A stretch of DNA of 64,000 nucleotides from Candidatus Fermentithermobacillus carboniphilus. Lineage in GTDB: Bacteria; Bacillota; Sulfobacillia; Fermentithermobacillales; Fermentithermobacillaceae. The position numbers and the translations under genes were made by a program. This document shows, in pieces, positions 1-7,615 of the stretch. The notes under the pieces were generated by a model, which was not told the origin of the DNA, searched no databases, and saw only the letters and a program-made list of their open reading frames with translations. The stretch is taken from assembly GCA_018208355.1 (NCBI GenBank), contig CP062796.1, positions 1,706,494 to 1,770,493 on the forward strand. Reading direction: 5' to 3'. Positions within the stretch are counted from its first letter, which is position 1, and each line of letters begins with the position of its first letter.

Positions 1-664
1 CGTGGACCTGGTTGTCTCGGGGTGGTAGTTGAAACCTCTCGATGAACGCTTGTCTGGACATCCATGCTTCTTTCGGCACGTATCCTCTCAATGCCTCTAA
101 AAGACCATGCGGAGGCTGCTTGCCGTAGCCCGCTTTACCGCGATCTCCAGTCTCGGGGGTTCCAGAAACGTTTTCCGGATGAAAATGCCTTTTGACTGTC
201 ACCCTGTAAAGATACGAAAGGTAGCGCATGTGGATTCCCTGGAGGACCCAGGGCCAGAGCGGTAAGTCTCTTATCTCAAAACCGAAACGGAGAAGTTCTT
301 TATCCAGAAAGGTCACGCTGTGTATTGCAGCGACTCTCATCCCGATAGGGTCTTTTTGGAGCCAGGAACTTATCCACCTGAAAGAATCCCGGGCTTCCTT
401 GAGAAGCTGGATCCTGGTTTTCATGTTAGGGGAAGCCCCGCCGTAAATCCTGGATATTTCCCTGCTATCGAGGTGCAGCTGGGCCACTTGTGCGCCCCTC
501 GGGATGACTGTACCGTCCGAAAGAATAACTTGAGTTTCCTGCGTCCTCAGCTCGATGCGTATGAGTCCCGACTGTCCGCACCTGATAAGCTTCCTCTTTT
601 TTTCGAAAGTTGCCTCTAGGACATTTTGGACGCTTCGTAGAAGTCTTCTGAAAGATTCCGCCAT
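1..664 (-). CDS. YkoP-like protein, 3' end cut by window edge
   Basis: An open frame runs leftward from an ATG at 664 to the window edge without a stop, giving 221 visible residues. A strong site (GGGGAGG, 8 nt spacing) sits just before the ATG. The protein has no membrane segment. A strand-rich part, including VILSDGTVIPRG and then AQLHLDSR, is followed by a helical part and GFEIRDLP. This pattern recalls the YkoP-like domain found beside or fused to polysaccharide deacetylases in Bacillus; the family assignment is by recollection and the molecular function is unknown. It is the last visible gene of a minus-strand operon (phospholipase C, glycosyltransferase, deacetylase, this gene), so an envelope role is inferred. 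Confidence 0.6.
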   Translation of the reverse strand, partial: MAESFRRLLRSVQNVLEATFEKKRKLIRCGQSGLIRIELRTQETQVILSDGTVIPRGAQVAQLHLDSREISRIYGGASPNMKTRIQLLKEARDSFRWISSWLQKDPIGMRVAAIHSVTFLDKELLRFGFEIRDLPLWPWVLQGIHMRYLSYLYRVTVKRHFHPENVSGTPETGDRGKAGYGKQPPHGLLEALRGYVPKEAWMSRQAFIERFQLPPRDNQVH

Positions 665-731
665 ATGGCTTTCCTCCCCGGTAAACGGTCACGATACCGG
701 CAGCGACTTCGGGAAATGGTCGAAAAACCAA

Positions 732-1520
732 TCATGCGACACGATCACGGGACACTGTGGCTTCATTGGTCTGGCCGAGGAGTTCCTGAACCGTGACCGG
801 CACGTACCCCATGTTCCTGATTCCATCGAGGATGAGGGGGAGAGCAGCGACCGTCTTTCCGGAATAGGGACCGCCGTCGTGAAGCAGGATGATGGCTCCG
901 GGAAAAAGGTTCTCAAGGACGTTCCTCGCGACGCGGTAAGCATCGAACGTCTTCTTCCAGTCGTTGCCCGGGATGGACCACATAACCCTGGTAAAATTCT
1001 TGGTGAGAAGACAGTTCCATAGAGACCAAAACCCCCAGGGTGGCCTGTACAGCACGGACTGGCAGGAACCGGACCGGACGATGCTATCTGAATGACCCGG
1101 CAAGTCGCCGAAAACCGCTTTCGCGGCTGTGGCGAGGGTACGCCAGGTGCCAAGAGGGCCCAGGAGCCACGGGTGAAGGTGGTTGTGGCCATGTAATCCG
1201 ATCTCGTGACCTTCACTGCGAATCCTCTCAAAAAGTTCCGGGTACTTCTGGCATTTTTCCGCCAGCACGAAAAATGTGGCTTTGCAAGAGTACTCCCTAA
1301 GAATGTCGAGTATAGCCGGGGTGAATCTGGGATCGGGCCCGTCGTCAAAAGTGATGGAACAGAGAGATAGATTAGCCGTTTTCCCCGTCCTACAGTAAGT
1401 CCCACCTGCCGCGCGGATGACCCCCTTCCCCAGATAGCGCAGGAGAAGATGAGGTATGATGTAGGACGTTAAAGAGAACGCGACCAGAGCGTACGCCAGA
1501 AACGAGATTCCGTGCCGCAT
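732..1520 (-). CDS. Polysaccharide deacetylase (NodB/CE4), membrane anchored
   Basis: A CE4 metal-dependent deacetylase that would remove N-acetyl groups from a cell-wall or other surface glycan outside the membrane. An N-terminal hydrophobic segment (about residues 5-30) acts as anchor or uncleaved signal. It is followed by the NodB motifs TFDDGPD (metal Asp and catalytic Asp), HGHNH (two metal His), RPPWG, and a late LLHDGG with the second catalytic His. I chose the ATG at 1520 because GGAAGG lies 8 nt upstream; an in-frame TTG at 1526 is too close to that site. At 262 residues the length is typical. It sits between the glycosyltransferase and the YkoP-like gene in one operon. The exact substrate cannot be read from the sequence. 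Confidence 0.85.
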   Translation of the reverse strand: MRHGISFLAYALVAFSLTSYIIPHLLLRYLGKGVIRAAGGTYCRTGKTANLSLCSITFDDGPDPRFTPAILDILREYSCKATFFVLAEKCQKYPELFERIRSEGHEIGLHGHNHLHPWLLGPLGTWRTLATAAKAVFGDLPGHSDSIVRSGSCQSVLYRPPWGFWSLWNCLLTKNFTRVMWSIPGNDWKKTFDAYRVARNVLENLFPGAIILLHDGGPYSGKTVAALPLILDGIRNMGYVPVTVQELLGQTNEATVSRDRVA

Positions 1521-1555
1521 CTCCAAAACCTTCCTGAAAATGATTTTTCAAGAGG

Positions 1556-2821
1556 TCAAGACCTGTAAGTTTGACGTGGACCGTTCGGCATAAGCCTTTC
1601 AGAGAACCTGGTTAATATCGCCTTCGCAGCGTCCCGGGCCGAGTTGGGCCGCCCCAGCGATTTTGCGGCTCTGGCCATCTCATTTCGAGTCGTCTCGTTC
1701 TGGAGCAACATCAGAACCAGTTCCCTCGTAGTGCAGGGATTTTTCGAGACAAGCCCTGCACCGTGTTGTATGAGAAACTTGGAGTTCTCTTCTTCTTGGC
1801 CAGGGATAGGTCTGTGAATCACCAGGGGAAGCCCGCACGCCAGGGCCTCGGATACCGTAAGTCCTCCAGCTTTCGTTACTGCTATGTCAGAGACCGCCAT
1901 GAGCTCATGCATGGTGTCCACGTATCCGAAAACTTTCACGGGATTTCTTGAACCCCTTGTGGCTTCTTCGCATTTGGCTTTCAAAGATTTGTCGTAGCCC
2001 GCCACTACCAGAACCTGACACGGTACGTGCAGATCGCCCAGCCAGGCTGCAGTCTCCCAGGCGTCCGCCGTCATACCGTACGCGGAGCCGAGGATAAGGA
2101 CAACGGGCAAGTCCCGGTCCAGGCCGTACTTTTTCCTGAGCGCTTCTTTATCCCAATGGCATGCGAATCTTAAATCTATTGGTATTCCCGTAACTTCGAT
2201 CTTCTCCGGAGGGATACCGCGCTTTACCAGCCCATCTTTTACCCAGTCTGAGGCCACGATGTAGAGATCGGTCCATGGGCTCACCCATTGAGTATGAACA
2301 GCGTTATCTGTTATCACCGTGACCTGTGGTACGTCAATGAGTCCCCTGCGTTTAAGTTCACCGACGACCCCTGCCGGGGTCGGGAAGGTGCACAAGACCA
2401 GGCGCGGTTGCACCTTCTGGAGGAGCCTTAAAAGTTTCCTGTGACCCAGGTGATTCAGGGCGTATTGCCAGACGGAATCAGGGTCGATGGACTTGGTGAC
2501 GTAGTAGAAACCGCGATAAAGCTCGGGAGCTACCTTAACAGTGTTGACGTACAGAGACTGGGTGATCTGGTCCAGGACGGGGTGTACGAACTTTATGTAG
2601 TTTAAAGTGAGAATCGAGATGTCCGGCCTGAGTTCTTTGATGGCTTCACCCAGTGCCGAAGATGCTCGCCGATGGCCCGCACCGTAATCCGCGGTGAGGT
2701 TCAGTACATCCTTGGGCGATTCGTCTCTCTCGCTCTGGGGTAGGAGTCCTTCCAGCTTTTCCCGCAATGCCAGCCGGTCAATACGCCTCAATATTGAGAG
2801 AAATTTACGCTCTTCCTGCAT
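1556..2821 (-). CDS. MGDG-synthase-type diacylglycerol glycosyltransferase
   Basis: A 421-residue GT28-family enzyme of the MGDG synthase/UgtP type, which transfers a sugar from a nucleotide donor to diacylglycerol at the inner membrane face. The N-terminal domain carries the family motif TADYGAGHRRAS (about residues 43-54). The C-terminal UDP-sugar domain shows VLILGSAYG, then TKAGGLTVSEALACGLPLV and a PGQEEEN segment, as in MurG-like folds. No signal peptide is seen, as expected for a peripheral cytoplasmic enzyme. The start (ATG, GAAGGTG upstream) overlaps the end of the phospholipase C gene by 34 bp, which suggests translational coupling. The sugar (glucose or galactose) cannot be told. 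The neighbouring phospholipase could supply its acceptor. Confidence 0.82.
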   Translation of the reverse strand: MQEERKFLSILRRIDRLALREKLEGLLPQSERDESPKDVLNLTADYGAGHRRASSALGEAIKELRPDISILTLNYIKFVHPVLDQITQSLYVNTVKVAPELYRGFYYVTKSIDPDSVWQYALNHLGHRKLLRLLQKVQPRLVLCTFPTPAGVVGELKRRGLIDVPQVTVITDNAVHTQWVSPWTDLYIVASDWVKDGLVKRGIPPEKIEVTGIPIDLRFACHWDKEALRKKYGLDRDLPVVLILGSAYGMTADAWETAAWLGDLHVPCQVLVVAGYDKSLKAKCEEATRGSRNPVKVFGYVDTMHELMAVSDIAVTKAGGLTVSEALACGLPLVIHRPIPGQEEENSKFLIQHGAGLVSKNPCTTRELVLMLLQNETTRNEMARAAKSLGRPNSARDAAKAILTRFSERLMPNGPRQTYRS

Positions 2822-3597
2822 CGCAGCACCTTCTCGAAGAAATCCGGTTGGTTTTCAAAACCCTTGAGACTGCCTGTCTCGGCTGCTTTTGTCAGAAAGA
2901 ATATTAGAAATCCGGCAGTAGTTTTCTGGGCTCTGGCCAATAGCTCCTTCGTGGGTTCAGCATAAAAACCTTCTCCGTTCCTGAGGTTGCGGATGAAACC
3001 GTGAGAAAAGATGGCGTTTTGCACTACCCAGCCTCCCGGGCTATCAGACAGATCGTACAACCCGCCGGCTTTCTCCGCAAATTCCGCTTTATGCTTGTCG
3101 ACCCAGGACTCATACCTCTGATGGCCGTCCAGAAGGATACAGTTGGTATGGTACGGTTGGCAAGAGTCCTGAACCGTGTGAAGGCTCGAGCCAAGGAAGA
3201 ACAAAGCTTTTTGGATTTTCCCTTTCTTCCAGAAATTGAGGGCGGCGTTGAACCAGTTTCTGCACTGGTCGTGAGCCGCCGGCCATATCCACAATCCTCT
3301 CTTAGTCTTTGGGTTATAGTGATGGGTAGCGTTCTTCCACAAAGTATCCGCCCAATAGTTTCCCTTGATCAAGACGTCGAGGTGCCCTTGAAAGAACGCT
3401 GATGCTTCATCCCATCCATCTTCCTTCATGATACGGATTCCCTGCACGGTCAAGAAGCGATGGGTTTCGCCGGGTTTATCCAAAACCCTCTGTACAGGCG
3501 TTCCGAGGTAACGAAGGATGGTTCCTATTTGCAGAATTCTCGCTATTCTGTTTCCCGCTCTTGACAGAAGGCGGCCGGTGGTTGCGTCTTCGCTCAT
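2788..3597 (-). CDS. Zinc-dependent phospholipase C family protein
   Basis: A member of the zinc-dependent phospholipase C/S1-P1 nuclease fold (PF00882 type). Counted from the ATG at 3597, the metal ligands are all visible in family order: H46 (THRFLTVQGI), D84, H93 (HHYNP), H140 and D144 (SLHTVQD), H150 (QPYH), H159 and E163 (HQRYE). The N-terminal Trp ligand of secreted Bacillus PLC is not present. There is no signal peptide or membrane segment, so a cytoplasmic enzyme is inferred, unlike the secreted toxins. Two starts are plausible: the ATG at 3597 (GGAGGT, 3 nt spacing) and a TTG at 3618 (GGAGG, 4 nt spacing). It is first gene of the lipid/envelope operon and overlaps the next gene by 34 bp. 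Confidence 0.82.
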   Translation of the reverse strand: MSEDATTGRLLSRAGNRIARILQIGTILRYLGTPVQRVLDKPGETHRFLTVQGIRIMKEDGWDEASAFFQGHLDVLIKGNYWADTLWKNATHHYNPKTKRGLWIWPAAHDQCRNWFNAALNFWKKGKIQKALFFLGSSLHTVQDSCQPYHTNCILLDGHQRYESWVDKHKAEFAEKAGGLYDLSDSPGGWVVQNAIFSHGFIRNLRNGEGFYAEPTKELLARAQKTTAGFLIFFLTKAAETGSLKGFENQPDFFEKVLRCRKSVNFSQY

Positions 3598-3682
3598 TTT
3601 ACCTCCGGTTACGGTCAAGTATCCTCCGGTCAGGCCGTGGAGGCATTTGCAAGAATGGGACTCTTATGTCTCGGACGGGTAC

Positions 3683-3711
3683 ATTTTATCATTTCGTTGT
3701 GGGATTGTGAT
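3683..3711 (-). promoter_or_regulatory. Probable sigma-A promoter of the phospholipase C operon
   Basis: On the minus strand, ATCACA (3706-3711) lies 17 nt before TAAAAT (3683-3688), which carries an extended TGa. Transcription would begin about 60-80 nt upstream of the phospholipase start. It lies back to back with the typA promoter. Confidence 0.45.
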
Positions 3712-3712
3712 G

Positions 3713-3741
3713 TTCATGGAGGGTTTTTACAATGCTATAAT
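3713..3741 (+). promoter_or_regulatory. Probable sigma-A promoter of typA
   Basis: A perfect TATAAT at 3736-3741 is preceded at 17 nt by a weak TTCATG (3713-3718). The typA start is about 70 nt downstream. Confidence 0.5.
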
Positions 3742-3809
3742 TTGGGCCGTGACATTAAAGAGGGCTTTTTAGATGAAGCACGTCTCTAGCTGAAGGTGGA
3801 AGAGTTCCT

Positions 3810-5711
3810 TTGACCGGGACACCTGTAAAAGTCAACGAAAAGATACGAAACGTGGCGGTCATAGCCCACGTGGATCACGGCAAGACGACCCTCGTGGACG
3901 CCATGTTGAAGCAGACCGGGATTTTCCGTTCAAATCAATTTATCCAGGAGCGAGTCCTGGACTACAACGATCTCGAGCGAGAACGGGGTATTACCATCCT
4001 GGCCAAAAACACCTCGATCAATTACCGCGGGGTCAAAATCAACATAGTGGACACCCCAGGACACGCGGATTTCGGAGGCGAGGTCGAGCGGACGCTAAGC
4101 ATGGTCGATGGCGCCCTGCTTCTTGTGGACGCCTGCGACGGGCCCATGCCCCAGACGAGGTTTGTGGTCCAGAAGGCCCTGGAACATGAGCTCAGGCTGG
4201 TCCTCGTCATCAACAAGATCGACAGACCCGACGCCCGGCTGGAGAAAGTATACGACGAAGTATTCGACCTCCTGGTTAACCTCGGCGCCGGCGACGACGA
4301 CGTGGATTTCCCGGTCGTATATACGGATGCCAGGAGAGGGTTTGCTTGTCGTGACCTGGAGGTTGCCAAGGAATACTCGAAGGCCCAGGACAAGGATGGT
4401 TTTTCCCCGGCAAGCGTTTTTCCGGTTCTAGATGCCATACTGGAGAGAGTGCCCCCGCCGTCTGCGAGGCTCGATGACCCGTTACAGATGATGGTGAGCG
4501 CTCTTTCCTTTGACGAGTACGTAGGGAGAATAGCCATAGGCCGTGTAGAAGCCGGGATCCTTAAACGGGGGACCCCGGTTGCTCTGTTGAAGCTGGACAA
4601 CACGATCGTACCCTGCCAGATTTCCCGCCTGTGGGTGTTCCAGGGGCTTAAACGCATCGAGGTGGACCAGGTCGAGGCAGGGGACATCGCGGCAGCCTCT
4701 GGCATAGAAGACCTTGCCATCGGAGAAACCATCGCCGACCCTGAAGACCCAAAGCCGCTTCCTCCCATCCGTGTGGAAGAGCCTACTGTCATGGTGACTT
4801 TCAGGGTCAACGACAGTCCATTTGCCGGCCGGGAAGGGAAGTACGTGACTTCGCGGCACCTCAGAGAACGCCTTTACCGTGAGGCGCGCAAAGATGTCAG
4901 CCTCAAAGTAGAGGATACAGAAGATCCTGACGCATTCAGGGTTTCGGGCAGGGGAGAACTGCACCTCTCGATCCTCATCGAAAACATGCGTCGCGAAGGC
5001 TACGAAATGGGGATATCTAAGCCGGAAGTGATACTGAAAAACGAAGGCGGTAGTAAGAAGGAACCCATTGAGTACCTCACCGTGGATGTGCCGGAAGAGT
5101 ATCTAGGGCCGGTTATGGAAGAGATCGGGGCGAGGAAGGGTCAACTTCTCAGCATGGATCAAGAGAGTTCCGGGAGGGTGCGGCTAAACTTTTACATCCC
5201 GACACGGGGGATTTTCGGGCTCAGGACCTTGTTTTTGACCATCACCAAAGGCACCGGCATCATGCACCACGTTTTTGACCATTACGGCGATTTTTGCGGT
5301 GATATTATCACCCGGAGGGCCGGAGCCCTGGTTTCCTGGGAAGAAGGAATTACCACCGCCTACGCGCTGAAGAATGCCGAAGAGCGGGGAATTCTGTTTG
5401 TGGGGCCCGGCGAGAAAGTCTATGCTGGTCAGGTGGTTGGCCAGAATTCGCGGCCCGGGGATCTCGATATAAACGTGTGCAGGAAGAGACATTTAACAAA
5501 TGTGAGGAAAAGCACTCAGGAGGAACTTGTCCAGCTCACCCCTCCAAAGAGGATGAGCCTGGAAGAGGCTCTCCAGTGGATTAACCACGACGAGCTGCTG
5601 GAGGTGACTCCACAGTCCGTGAGGATCAGGAAAATGGTCCTCGACAGGCAGGAAAGAGCGCGTCTGCGGAAGAAAGATGAGTGCGAAGCCGAAGAATACC
5701 AAGAAGGTTAA
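3810..5711 (+). CDS. typA: GTP-binding protein TypA/BipA
   Basis: A ribosome-associated translational GTPase involved in ribosome assembly and stress adaptation. The G1 motif AHVDHGKTT is at residues 19-27, followed by RGITI (switch I), DTPGHADFGG (G3), NKIDRPDA (G4) and the EF-G-like domains. The TypA-specific C-terminal domain includes PTRGIFGLRTLFLT and a GTGIMHHVF segment. At 633 residues the length is somewhat over the usual 605-615; the surplus lies in a short N-terminal extension and a charged C-terminal tail. The start is TTG at 3810, with AAGGTGGA nine bases upstream. A clear -10 precedes it, and the phosphoribosyltransferase gene follows 14 bp after the stop. Confidence 0.97.
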   Translation: MTGTPVKVNEKIRNVAVIAHVDHGKTTLVDAMLKQTGIFRSNQFIQERVLDYNDLERERGITILAKNTSINYRGVKINIVDTPGHADFGGEVERTLSMVDGALLLVDACDGPMPQTRFVVQKALEHELRLVLVINKIDRPDARLEKVYDEVFDLLVNLGAGDDDVDFPVVYTDARRGFACRDLEVAKEYSKAQDKDGFSPASVFPVLDAILERVPPPSARLDDPLQMMVSALSFDEYVGRIAIGRVEAGILKRGTPVALLKLDNTIVPCQISRLWVFQGLKRIEVDQVEAGDIAAASGIEDLAIGETIADPEDPKPLPPIRVEEPTVMVTFRVNDSPFAGREGKYVTSRHLRERLYREARKDVSLKVEDTEDPDAFRVSGRGELHLSILIENMRREGYEMGISKPEVILKNEGGSKKEPIEYLTVDVPEEYLGPVMEEIGARKGQLLSMDQESSGRVRLNFYIPTRGIFGLRTLFLTITKGTGIMHHVFDHYGDFCGDIITRRAGALVSWEEGITTAYALKNAEERGILFVGPGEKVYAGQVVGQNSRPGDLDINVCRKRHLTNVRKSTQEELVQLTPPKRMSLEEALQWINHDELLEVTPQSVRIRKMVLDRQERARLRKKDECEAEEYQEG

Positions 5712-5725
5712 AGAAAAACGCAAGA

Positions 5726-6271
5726 ATGGAAGTCAAGTATATTGAAAAACCCTTATACCGTCTGACCTGGGATGAAGTGATGGAGGCCTGCAGAAACATT
5801 GCAGTTGAGGCGGAGAAATCCTTCGGTCCCAGCGTTATCGTGGGAGTGGCCAAGGGAGGGCTTATTCCCGCCACCATCATCGCTTCCATACTCAGGGTTG
5901 ATCTTTTCCCGTGCCTTGTGACCAGGAGAAGACGAGGTGAGGTAGTGCACGAGAAACCTGAGGTGGTAGTATCTGTAAGCGAGCACGTCGCGGGACAGAG
6001 GGTTCTCGTGGTGGATGAGATGGTCATGACGGGCGAGACCATGAGGGTGGTGTTAGCCCAGTGCAAGAAGCAAAAGGCGCGCCATGTCAGGACCGCGTGT
6101 CTATGGGCGTCGTCCGAAAGCTGGAAGCCAACTTTCTACGCCATGGAGACTGCCGGTTACATAATGTTTCCCTGGGATTACGAGGTACTTTCTTCGGGGA
6201 AATTTATCCTTAATCCTTTATACCAGGAGTACCTGGAATCTCTGGAGATGGTCTCTCGATGGAGCAAATAA
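5726..6271 (+). CDS. Phosphoribosyltransferase family protein (XGPRT/HPRT-like)
   Basis: A 181-residue type I phosphoribosyltransferase. The PRPP-binding loop is VLVVDEMVMTGET (about residues 93-105), with the usual acidic pair changed to D-E, and VGVAKGGLIPA nearer the N-terminus. The family transfers phosphoribose from PRPP to a purine base. The closeness to xanthine-guanine and archaeal hypoxanthine enzymes is an impression; the base is not certain. I preferred the ATG at 5726 over an in-frame ATG at 5681 inside typA, since the family core begins shortly after 5726; its ribosome site is weak. The next gene overlaps its end by 13 bp, so the two are coupled. Confidence 0.8.
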   Translation: MEVKYIEKPLYRLTWDEVMEACRNIAVEAEKSFGPSVIVGVAKGGLIPATIIASILRVDLFPCLVTRRRRGEVVHEKPEVVVSVSEHVAGQRVLVVDEMVMTGETMRVVLAQCKKQKARHVRTACLWASSESWKPTFYAMETAGYIMFPWDYEVLSSGKFILNPLYQEYLESLEMVSRWSK

Positions 6272-6936
6272 AGATGGTAACGCTGGAAGACGTGAAGAAC
6301 AACCCCGAGGTCCAGGCTTACCTTGCGGGCGGAAATGCGCACCTGGGGGCTTTAGGCTACACCGACCACGGTCCCCGTCATGCGGGACTTGTGGCGTCCA
6401 TAGCGAAAAACATTCTCGAACGGCTGGGATACCCCGAACGGGAGCAGGAGCTTGCTGCCATATCAGGATACCTTCATGATATAGGCAACGTCGTCTCTAG
6501 ATACTATCACGCCCAGGTGGGCGCGGCGCTTGCAGAGCGAATCCTCCGTAGTATGGGGATGCCCCCGGCCGAGGTCGCAACCGTGATGGGTGCTATCGGA
6601 AGCCACGATCCGGAGGACACGTGTAACGCTGTTTCGCCCGTTTCGGCTGCCCTTATCCTGGCAGATAAGTCCGACGTCCACCGGTCGAGGGTGAGAAACC
6701 CAGATATTCATAGCTTTGACGTCCACGACCGGGTCAACTATGCCGCATCTCGATCTTTCCTGAAAGTAGACACCGCCGGAAAGGTGATTTCGCTGCAGCT
6801 TACGATTGATACGGAAATTGCGCCGGTAATGGAATATTTTGAGATATTCCTCACTAGGATGCTGGCCTGCAAGAGGGCCGCAGAGTTTTTAGGAGCTAGG
6901 TTCGAACTGGATATCAACCAGGTGCGGCTGTTGTAG
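6259..6936 (+). CDS. HD-domain phosphohydrolase
   Basis: A 225-residue soluble HD-superfamily protein. Metal ligands are visible as H37/H41 (DHGPRHA), H73-D74 (YLHDIGN) and H84 (YYHAQVG). A later stretch, ADKSDVHRSRVRN, is typical of HD phosphohydrolases acting on nucleotides or phosphorylated metabolites. The substrate cannot be read. It overlaps the phosphoribosyltransferase by 13 bp, so the pair may act in nucleotide salvage or turnover; this is inference. The ORF begins ATG at 6259 and a second Met five codons later is possible. Confidence 0.8.
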   Translation: MEQIKMVTLEDVKNNPEVQAYLAGGNAHLGALGYTDHGPRHAGLVASIAKNILERLGYPEREQELAAISGYLHDIGNVVSRYYHAQVGAALAERILRSMGMPPAEVATVMGAIGSHDPEDTCNAVSPVSAALILADKSDVHRSRVRNPDIHSFDVHDRVNYAASRSFLKVDTAGKVISLQLTIDTEIAPVMEYFEIFLTRMLACKRAAEFLGARFELDINQVRLL

Positions 6937-6999
6937 TGCCGACGTACGTCGGGATCCTGCGCCCGGGAAAAGCCGGGATCTGCATCCTTCCGTTCTCCT

Positions 7000-7021
7000 A
7001 ACCCAGATATAACCCAGATAT
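7000..7021 (+). repeat. Tandem 11-bp direct repeat
   Basis: The unit AACCCAGATAT is present twice in immediate tandem in the gap between the HD-domain gene and the DUF4330 gene. No function can be assigned. Confidence 0.7.
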
Positions 7022-7028
7022 CTCCTGA

Positions 7029-7050
7029 CCCTGCGTAATTGCAGGGTTTG
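7029..7050 (+). terminator. Weak hairpin after the HD-domain gene
   Basis: CCCTGC, a 6-nt loop, then GCAGGG followed by TTTG. The stem is perfect, but only three T follow, so termination would be inefficient. Confidence 0.35.
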
Positions 7051-7099
7051 TCCCCATGGTATATCCTTGTCCTAGGTGTCTTTTACGTAAGAGAGGTGG

Positions 7100-7615
7100 G
7101 TGTTGTTGCGGCTCCTCGACGAGAAAGGCCGAATCTTCGGCAAGGTCAGCATCATCGACGTACTCATAGTGGTCATACTCCTCGGCGTGGCAGGGTGGTT
7201 CGGCTATGCCATGTTCGGGAAAAACCTTCACAAAGACGTCGCCGAAAGAGAGAGAACTATCGAGATAACTGTGGTCACTACCGGCATAAGGCCCACTACA
7301 GCTGAGGCAATCAAGAAAAGCACCAGGATGTTCGAGTTCAAGACCGGGGCGTACATCGGGGACCTTGTGGGAGTGAGAATCGAACCTGCTGAGGTCTGGA
7401 CCGTCAGCGCGGATGGGCGACTCTTGAGGATGAAAACAGAAGACCGGGTAGACGCCTACGTGACCATCCGGGGTCAAGCCAGGATCGGTGAAGACGTCAT
7501 AATCATGAACGGCGTGGAGGTCCGCGTTGGTACCAGCATCGGGCTTAAATCGAAGATGGCTGTGTTCACCGGCTACATCACGGACATGAATCTTGAAGCA
7601 GGGGGAACTCCATAG
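7100..7615 (+). CDS. DUF4330-family membrane-anchored protein
   Basis: A 171-residue protein with one N-terminal membrane segment (about residues 19-40) after a short DEKGRIFGKVSIID lead, then an extracytoplasmic strand-rich domain ending near MAVFTGYITDMNL. This architecture matches DUF4330 proteins, whose function is unknown. Starts at GTG 7100, TTG 7103 and TTG 7106 all lie behind GAGAGGTGG; the later TTGs have better spacing. Its stop overlaps the next start by one base, so it is translationally coupled to the O-antigen-ligase-like gene. A helper role in surface polysaccharide export or assembly is inferred from context only. Confidence 0.7.
   Translation: MLLRLLDEKGRIFGKVSIIDVLIVVILLGVAGWFGYAMFGKNLHKDVAERERTIEITVVTTGIRPTTAEAIKKSTRMFEFKTGAYIGDLVGVRIEPAEVWTVSADGRLLRMKTEDRVDAYVTIRGQARIGEDVIIMNGVEVRVGTSIGLKSKMAVFTGYITDMNLEAGGTP

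Noticed and set aside
689..1405. 238-codon minus frame overlapping the polysaccharide deacetylase
   Set aside because: The overlapping frame holds TFDDGPD, HGHNH and RPPWG; this one has no motif.
4022..4810. 262-codon open frame antisense to typA
   Set aside because: Ser/Arg/Thr-rich translation without motifs, fully within typA.
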